From Hydrogenophaga sp. (GTDB lineage Bacteria; Pseudomonadota; Gammaproteobacteria; Burkholderiales; Burkholderiaceae_C): DNA of 64,000 nucleotides. The DNA lies in the NCBI RefSeq assembly GCF_030651625.1, contig NZ_JAUSCF010000002.1, forward strand, positions 1 through 64,000, written 5' to 3'. Position 1 is the first letter of the stretch. Every line of letters begins with the position of its first letter. Under the pieces are notes generated by a model. It was not told the origin of the DNA, ran no database searches, and saw only the letters and a program-made list of their open reading frames with translations. A program made the translations under genes and the position numbers. Shown in pieces: positions 58,722-64,000 of the stretch.

Positions 58722-58828
58722 ATTGGCTCACCCCCGCCGCGCTTCGCGCGACCCCCTTCAAGGGGGCGATACCAGTGGCCCGGCAAAGCCGGTTCCACAG
58801 TATCTCTGGACTGGGACACTTCACTCCG
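58719..58828 (+). repeat. Gene-end repeat, copy H
   Basis: It begins on the cobA stop codon, with CACCCCCGCCGCGC, then CCCCCTTCAAGGGGG, the core CCGGCAAAGCCGG and the tail CACTTCACTCCGGAAAGG. All four landmarks of the family are present. Confidence 0.88.
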
Positions 58829-58953
58829 GAAAGGCTTGGGTACACCTCGCCGCGCTTAGCGGCGCCCCATGCACGGCCACATCCGCCCGTTACACTGCGC
58901 GCTTGGAAAGGCCGAGAGGTTCGCGCCTGCCCAAGCTTTGCGGAGAGTTCGCC

Positions 58954-60081
58954 ATGATCGAAAAACTGGTCGACCTGACGCGCAGTCATGGCGCTTTGCC
59001 GCCCGGGCGCGGCATGGTCACGGGCGTGATCGCGTTGTCGCTCGCCATCCTGTGCTTTCTGGGTGTGCTGGCTTTTCACTTTCCGCAGTACCTCACCACA
59101 CCCGAACTGCGCCGCAGCTACGACGTGACCCTGATGCGCCAGTTGCTGTTCTGGTCGTTGGTGCTGGCCGGCGCGCTCAGTCTGGTGAACCTGGTGTTCC
59201 GCCGTGCGCCCTGGCTGGCGGGTGCGGCCTTCGCGCTGGTATTGCTGTCGGCCCTGCTGGGAGGGCATCAGGTAGAGGTCGACCCGAACTTCCCTGACCA
59301 CACGCCCTACATCGGACTGGACTGGTTCATCCTCGATCTGCTGGGCTCGGCGCTGATCTTCATCTTCATTGAAAAGCTGTTCGCCCTGCGCAAAGACCAG
59401 CCGGTGTTTCGCCCCGAATGGCAGACCGACTTTCAACACTTCGTCGTCAACCACATGGTCATCGGCTTCATGCTGCTGGCCACCAACCTGCTGGTGCACC
59501 GCCTGTTTGGATGGGCGGCCGACGACGGCATACGCGGCTGGTTCGGCGCGTTGCCGTTCTGGGCGGGCCTTCCACTCATCGTGCTGGTGGCCGACCTGGT
59601 GCAGTACTGGACCCACCGCGCCTACCACGAGGTGCCTGTTCTCTGGCGCCTTCACGCCGTGCACCACAGCGCCAAGCACATGGACTGGATGGCCGGCTCG
59701 CGCCAGCACCTGATCGAGATCCTCATCACCCGCACCCTGGTGCTGGCTCCCATCTTCCTGTTGGGTTTCTCCAAGGAAGTGATCGACGCCTACATCATCA
59801 TCGTGGGCTTCCAGGCGGTGTTCAACCACGCCAACGTGAGCGTGCGCCTGGGCCCGCTGCGCTACCTCATCGTCACACCCAACTTCCACCATTGGCACCA
59901 CAGCCAGGACAAGGAAGCGCTCGACAAGAACTACGCTGCGCACTTCGCGTTTCTGGACCACCTGTTTGGCACCGCCGTGAAAAGCGACAAAGCCTGGCCT
60001 GAGCAATACGGCGTGCTGGGCGACTACGTGCCTGACGGCTTCTGGAAACAGATGAAGTTTCCATTCACCTGGAAAGGATGA
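58954..60081 (+). CDS. Sterol desaturase/fatty acid hydroxylase family membrane protein (375 aa)
   Basis: A di-iron membrane hydroxylase. The N-terminal half has several helices. The C-terminal half carries the three histidine clusters: HRAYH, HAVHHSAKHMDW and HHWHHS. Members hydroxylate or desaturate lipids, sterols or carotenoids; the substrate is unknown. ATG 58954 has GGAGAG at good spacing, and earlier sequence in the frame is repeat copy H and intergenic DNA. Confidence 0.9.
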   Translation: MIEKLVDLTRSHGALPPGRGMVTGVIALSLAILCFLGVLAFHFPQYLTTPELRRSYDVTLMRQLLFWSLVLAGALSLVNLVFRRAPWLAGAAFALVLLSALLGGHQVEVDPNFPDHTPYIGLDWFILDLLGSALIFIFIEKLFALRKDQPVFRPEWQTDFQHFVVNHMVIGFMLLATNLLVHRLFGWAADDGIRGWFGALPFWAGLPLIVLVADLVQYWTHRAYHEVPVLWRLHAVHHSAKHMDWMAGSRQHLIEILITRTLVLAPIFLLGFSKEVIDAYIIIVGFQAVFNHANVSVRLGPLRYLIVTPNFHHWHHSQDKEALDKNYAAHFAFLDHLFGTAVKSDKAWPEQYGVLGDYVPDGFWKQMKFPFTWKG

Positions 60082-60318
60082 CCCCATTCATTTCACGGGA
60101 TGAGGTCCCAGGCCCTGCGGGCAGGTCTCCTGTGCTTCATCTCCCAGGCAGAGCAGCATGAATTTGATGGTCGTGCGGGTGCTTCAGGAAGCGGATGCAC
60201 GGAATAACAACTCAGTTCCATCCAGCACAACGGTATCGGGCTCGGTCGATGATGGCGACAGGCGCTGGGCGGCGACCGCTGACTTTGGCACCTGTGCGCA
60301 GGCCCTACACTGCCGCCC

Positions 60319-61527
60319 ATGCAAGCATTTGATGTGGTGATCGTGGGGGCCGGCGCGGCCGGTCTGTTCTGCGCGGGCGTGGCCGGGCAGCGGGGATTGA
60401 AGGTGCTGGTGATCGACCACAGTGACAAAGTGGCCGAGAAGGTGCGCATTTCCGGCGGCGGGCGCGCCAATTTCACCAACCGAGACATCGACGTGCGACA
60501 GCCGCACAAGCACTTTCTGAGCGAAAACCCCAACTTCTGCCGCTCGGCCCTCTCACGTTACACACCGGCCGATTTCATTGAACTGGTGCAAAAGCACGGC
60601 ATCGCCTTCCACGAAAAGCACAAGGGCCAGCTCTTCTGCGACCGCTCGGCGGAAGACCTGATCCAGATGCTGCTGCGCGAATGCGAAGCCGGTGGCGTGC
60701 AGCGCTGGCAGCCCTGCGCGATCAAGGCCGTGCGTGTCAACGGCGATGCGATCTACGAGATCGACACCGACCGCGGCACCGTGACCAGCCGTGCTGTGGT
60801 GATTGCCACTGGCGGCCTGTCCATCCCCAAGATCGGCGCCACCGACTTCGGCTACCGCATCGCCAGACAGTTCGGATTGCGGCTGGTTGAGCCCCGCCCC
60901 GGTCTGGTGCCGCTCACCTTTGACGGCGATGCGTGGGCACCCTATGCAGACTTGGCTGGACTTGCCCTGCCGGTTCAGATTGAGACAGGGGCCAAGAAAC
61001 AACGCATGGCCTTCCTCGAAGACCTGCTCTTTACCCACCGAGGTCTCTCAGGTCCGGCCATCCTGCAGATTTCCAGCTACTGGCGCGACGGCACACCGAT
61101 CCGCCTGAACCTGGCACCCGAAGTGAACCTGCCCGAAGCCCTGGCGCGCGCCAAGGCCACGTCGCGCAAGCTGCTCGCCAACGAGCTGGCCCACCTGGTG
61201 CCCAGCCGCCTGGCCGACGCCTGGGTGCAGCAAGACGCCGACTGGCAACGCCCGGTGGCCGAAACCACAGACAAAGCCCTGGCACGGCTGACCGAGCGCT
61301 TGTCACAGTGGGAAATCACCCCCACCGGCAGCGAAGGCTACAAAAAGGCAGAGGTCACCCTGGGCGGCGTGGACACGCGCGACCTTTCTTCCCAGACCAT
61401 GGAATCCAGGCAGCCCGGGCTGTATTTCATTGGCGAGGTGGTGGATGTGACCGGCTGGCTGGGCGGCTACAACTTCCAGTGGGCATGGGCCAGTGCACAT
61501 GCCTGTGCGCAGGCGATCGCTGCATAG
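60319..61527 (+). CDS. HI0933/YhiN-family FAD-dependent oxidoreductase (402 aa)
   Basis: A flavoprotein of the HI0933 family (often called NAD(P)/FAD-dependent oxidoreductase). The dinucleotide motif is GAGAAGLFCA (10-19); the GGGRANFTN stretch (about 48-56) and the C-terminal GLYFIGEVVDVTGWLGGYNFQ-type segment are diagnostic. The reaction is not established. The 237 bases before it hold nothing that I can identify. Confidence 0.92.
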   Translation: MQAFDVVIVGAGAAGLFCAGVAGQRGLKVLVIDHSDKVAEKVRISGGGRANFTNRDIDVRQPHKHFLSENPNFCRSALSRYTPADFIELVQKHGIAFHEKHKGQLFCDRSAEDLIQMLLRECEAGGVQRWQPCAIKAVRVNGDAIYEIDTDRGTVTSRAVVIATGGLSIPKIGATDFGYRIARQFGLRLVEPRPGLVPLTFDGDAWAPYADLAGLALPVQIETGAKKQRMAFLEDLLFTHRGLSGPAILQISSYWRDGTPIRLNLAPEVNLPEALARAKATSRKLLANELAHLVPSRLADAWVQQDADWQRPVAETTDKALARLTERLSQWEITPTGSEGYKKAEVTLGGVDTRDLSSQTMESRQPGLYFIGEVVDVTGWLGGYNFQWAWASAHACAQAIAA

Positions 61528-61563
61528 GCCCTCTTTTTGCCCCAGTTTCGGCCGCGCAACCCC

Positions 61564-61591
61564 TTGCCGAAGGCTGCCGAAGGGCTATAAT
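61564..61591 (+). promoter_or_regulatory. Sigma-70 promoter of rpsU
   Basis: A perfect TATAAT (61586-61591) is preceded by TTGCCG (61564-61569) with a 16-base spacer. It lies about 125 bases before the rpsU start and is the best housekeeping promoter seen in the window. Confidence 0.75.
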
Positions 61592-61717
61592 CCAAGGCTT
61601 TGCTGGCAAATACCCGTCTGCCAATACTAGTTAACGACGGGACTTTTTGCGGAAATGACGCCCGGGCCCGATCTTCCTGGTCATCCTCTTTCCGCGCAAT
61701 CTGGATCACTTTCGCCA

Positions 61718-61930
61718 ATGACGACCATCCGTGTAAAAGACAACGAACCCTTCGACGTCGCCCTGCGCCGCTTCAAGCGCACCATCGAAAAACTCGGCCT
61801 GCTGACCGATCTGCGCGCCCGCGAGTTCTACGAAAAGCCCACCGCCGAGCGCAAGCGCAAGAAAGCAGCCGCCGTCAAGCGCCACTACAAGCGTGTGCGC
61901 TCGATGCAGTTGCCCAAGAAGCTGTACTGA
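61718..61930 (+). CDS. rpsU: 30S ribosomal protein S21
   Basis: A 70-residue basic protein, [20 protein letters not shown] at the start and a [18 protein letters not shown] tail. S21 helps the small subunit with initiation. ATG 61718 is the family start; the upstream extension is leader. It has its own promoter and terminator, so it is monocistronic. Confidence 0.98.
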   Translation: MTTIRVKDNEPFDVALRRFKRTIEKLGLLTDLRAREFYEKPTAERKRKKAAAVKRHYKRVRSMQLPKKLY

Positions 61931-61947
61931 TCATTGCTCAGACCAAC

Positions 61948-61983
61948 AAAAAGCCCGCTCGGGACGCCGCAGCGGGCTTTTTG
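61948..61983 (+). terminator. Intrinsic terminator after rpsU
   Basis: AAAGCCCGCT pairs with AGCGGGCTTT around an eleven-base loop and is followed by TTTT. It begins 18 bases after the stop. Confidence 0.9.
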
Positions 61984-62026
61984 TTGTGCTTTTACACCCT
62001 TGTGACAGGAGTGGGTTGGAGCTGCC

Positions 62027-63112
62027 ATGGATATCCTCGCCTTGACCGACCACCTGCTGCGGGGTGCCGTCATGGCCCTGGCCGGGCTGTTGGCCGTGCT
62101 GCTCTGGCGCCAACGGCCCAAGGACCCGGCGCCCCGCCTGGCCGTGGTGTTGCTCCTGTGCCTGGTCTTGCAGACCCTGGCCGCAAGCCCGGACCTGGCC
62201 GCCAGGATGCCACTGCCTGTGCTGGCCGTCCTGGTGGGTGTGTCGGTGGCCAATGCGGTGCTGTTCTGGGGCCTTTCGCTGGCGATGTTCGATGCCGATT
62301 TCCGCCCCGGCCCGGGCCTGCTGGTCGCCTGGGTGGGCGCCTTTGCGCTGGGCGTCTTCAACGTGCTGCTGGGCTGCGAGGGACGCACCGAGTCCTGGGC
62401 CATCGCAGCAGCGGCCGTGCAGCGCGTGCTGCCCCTGGTCTGTGCAGCAGGTGCGGTATGGGCCGCAGCGCGCCACTGGCGAGGCGATCTGGTGGAACTG
62501 CGGCGCCAGTTGCGCCCCCTCATCATTGCTGCGGGCGCCGGCTACTCGCTGCTGCAACTCACCATGCGGCTGGGCCAACCCCGTGGCGAACTCACAGGCG
62601 CCTGGGCGCTGACGGACACCGCCCTGATGGCCGCTGTACTGACGCTGGTGGCCCGGCACATGCTGACACTGTCTCCCGCTCTTGTCTGGTTTGCCCAACC
62701 AACACCCCCTGAGCGGGGATCAGCGCCGCAACGCGCCCCAGAGCCCCCACCTGATGCCGACGACGAGCTGGTGGCGCAGCGCCTGCACCGCGCCATGCAC
62801 ATAGACCACATTTACCGCGAAGGCGATCTGAACATCGCCGCGCTGGCCGACCGGTTGAACTGCCCGGAATACCGCTTGCGCCGCGTGATCCGGGAGCGCC
62901 TGGGCCACGGCCACTTCACGAGCTTTCTCAACAGCCACCGCATTGCAGAAGCGCAGACCATGTTGACCGACCCCGTCCGGCGCAAGGAACCGGTGCTGGC
63001 CATCGCCATGGCCGTGGGCTTTCAGTCCATAGGGCCATTCAACCGCGCCTTCAAAGCCGCCACGGGTTGCACGCCCACGGAATTCCGCAGTCAGCGACTG
63101 GCCGATTCCTGA
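62027..63112 (+). CDS. AraC-family regulator with N-terminal membrane domain (361 aa)
   Basis: The first 215 residues are hydrophobic with about seven likely membrane segments. A Pro-rich linker (about 225-245) is followed by the AraC double helix-turn-helix (LNIAALADRLNCPEYRLRRV; the second motif near VLAIAMAVGFQSIGPFNRAF). This is the architecture of membrane-bound AraC sensors. The signal and targets are unknown. The hydrolase gene 110 bases downstream is a possible target. Confidence 0.9.
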   Translation: MDILALTDHLLRGAVMALAGLLAVLLWRQRPKDPAPRLAVVLLLCLVLQTLAASPDLAARMPLPVLAVLVGVSVANAVLFWGLSLAMFDADFRPGPGLLVAWVGAFALGVFNVLLGCEGRTESWAIAAAAVQRVLPLVCAAGAVWAAARHWRGDLVELRRQLRPLIIAAGAGYSLLQLTMRLGQPRGELTGAWALTDTALMAAVLTLVARHMLTLSPALVWFAQPTPPERGSAPQRAPEPPPDADDELVAQRLHRAMHIDHIYREGDLNIAALADRLNCPEYRLRRVIRERLGHGHFTSFLNSHRIAEAQTMLTDPVRRKEPVLAIAMAVGFQSIGPFNRAFKAATGCTPTEFRSQRLADS

Positions 63113-63222
63113 AATCGGCTGGCCGCCAACGGTTGCTTTCAGCTTTCGGCGAGACGCGCCGACCTTGCATGGCGATCCTCTGCCTCGCCGGTGGCCTTCG
63201 CCACTGCAAGGAAACCCGGATC

Positions 63223-64000
63223 ATGCTTCGCCCGCATCTTTTTCAACGCATTCACTGTCACCGTTTCAATCTGCACCGGTTCACACACGGCTTGACCGCC
63301 TGCGCCCTGGCACTGGGTCTGAGCCAGGCTGTGGCCGGCACCGGCTTCACCCGGCTCGCCACGGACGCCAGCCCGGTGACCGTGCTCTACCCCAGCGACG
63401 CGCCCGAGCAACCCATTCGCACCGGCTGGATGCACACACCTTTGGCACAAGATGGCCCGCCAGCTCAAGGTAACGGCCGACTGGTGGTGATCTCGCACGG
63501 ATCGGGTGGCGGCCCCTGGGTGCACCTGGACCTGGCGCGCCGACTGGTGGCGGCCGGTTTCGTGGTGGCCTTTCCCCAACACCATCGCGATCACAGCGGC
63601 GACAGCAGCGACCCGGGCCCCAACAGCTGGTCGCTTAGACCCGACGAAGTGCGCCAAGCGATCGACGCGGTGCTGGCCGACGGCCGCTGGGGCGGTCTGG
63701 ACGCCAGGCGGGTGGGGCTGTACGGAGGGTCCGCCGGTGGGCACACGGCGCTGAGCCTGGCCGGTGGCCGGTGGTCGCCGGCGCGGTTTGAGCGCCATTG
63801 CAACGAGCACCTCGACGAAGACTTCGCAGCCTGCTCAGGCCTTTACGTCTCCTTGAAGGGCAATGGGCTTGATGGGCTCAAGCGTTGGGGCGTGCGCCGG
63901 GTGATCCAGTGGCGTTTTGCCAGCGATGAACGTCTGCGCGAAGATCACGACCCGCGCATCGGTGCCATTGTGGCAGCGGTGCCGTTCGCTGCCGACTTCG
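63223..64000 (+). CDS. Exported alpha/beta hydrolase (dienelactone-hydrolase-like), cut by the window edge
   Basis: The frame is open from ATG 63223 to the window end. A signal-like hydrophobic stretch is followed by an alpha/beta hydrolase core: SHGSGGGPW as oxyanion-region strand-turn and the nucleophile elbow YGGSAGGH (GxSxG) with the serine at about residue 169. Relatives are annotated as dienelactone hydrolases or lipases of unclear substrate. The C-terminal acid and histidine lie partly beyond the edge. Confidence 0.85.
   Translation, partial: MLRPHLFQRIHCHRFNLHRFTHGLTACALALGLSQAVAGTGFTRLATDASPVTVLYPSDAPEQPIRTGWMHTPLAQDGPPAQGNGRLVVISHGSGGGPWVHLDLARRLVAAGFVVAFPQHHRDHSGDSSDPGPNSWSLRPDEVRQAIDAVLADGRWGGLDARRVGLYGGSAGGHTALSLAGGRWSPARFERHCNEHLDEDFAACSGLYVSLKGNGLDGLKRWGVRRVIQWRFASDERLREDHDPRIGAIVAAVPFAADF

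Noticed and set aside
1..64000. CRISPR arrays, insertion sequences, prophage, rRNA operon
   Set aside because: No regularly spaced direct repeats, transposase, integrase or phage structural genes were seen, and no rRNA sequence. The only RNA gene recognised is tRNA-Leu.

Overview
The window looks like a chromosomal segment of a beta-proteobacterium of the order Burkholderiales, most likely a Comamonadaceae member of the Hydrogenophaga type. This is inferred from high GC, the order tpiA-secG-tRNA-Leu-nuoA..N-DUF2818-NUDIX-DUF1178, a 1.5 kaa NAD-glutamate dehydrogenase and the betaproteobacterial style of the proteins. It is mostly ordinary core chromosome. I see no insertion sequence, prophage, rRNA operon or CRISPR array.

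Layout. 1-11.2 kb: a small basic protein with a strong terminator, a transglutaminase-like protein, an FtsX-type ABC permease in an operon with a PLP enzyme and an AttH-like lipocalin protein, an exported msrB-msrA pair, a MATE exporter and an ABC exporter. 11.5-17.4 kb: NAD-glutamate dehydrogenase, DUF1178 and a NUDIX hydrolase. 17.6-32.7 kb: the 14-gene complex I operon nuoA-N (minus strand) with DUF2818 behind it. 32.7-37.9 kb: tRNA-Leu(GAG), secG, tpiA, a quinone oxidoreductase, pnp and rpsO. 38-44.3 kb: a methyltransferase, a LysR-like remnant, an aminotransferase, two orphan amino-acid-type binding proteins and tsaD. 44.3-58.7 kb: a complete assimilatory nitrate system: nasR (NIT-ANTAR antiterminator), nrtA-nrtB-nrtD (nitrate ABC importer), nirB-nirD (nitrite reductase), nasA (nitrate reductase), ybiB and cobA (siroheme precursor synthesis), with a CysE-like acyltransferase on the opposite strand in the middle. 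58.9-64 kb: a sterol-desaturase-type hydroxylase, an HI0933 flavoprotein, rpsU, an AraC regulator and a hydrolase cut by the window edge.

The most informative part is the regulation of the nitrate cluster, read directly from the bases. Three sigma-54 type -24/-12 elements (GG-N10-GC) lie in front of nasR (44303-44318), nrtA (45827-45842) and nirB (50679-50694). In both the nrtA and the nirB leaders the predicted transcript begins almost exactly at a pair of hairpins whose six-base loops have A at position 1 and G at position 4, the signature of ANTAR-protein target RNA. In the nrtA leader the second hairpin overlaps the left arm of a 15-bp intrinsic terminator, so the two are mutually exclusive. 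The model is that nitrogen limitation (sigma-54 and presumably NtrC) starts transcription, while nitrate sensed by NasR lets it continue.

A second theme is repeats at gene ends. An approximately 100-120 bp element with a C-rich head, a CCCCCTCAAGGGGG-like palindrome and a CCGGCnnAGCCGG core occurs at least eight times. Its head usually sits on the stop codon of a gene, including inside the nuoC/nuoD, nrtA/nrtB and nirD/nasA junctions. Other repeats have entered coding sequence: an in-frame insertion in NasA, a tail on NirD and a tail on MsrA.
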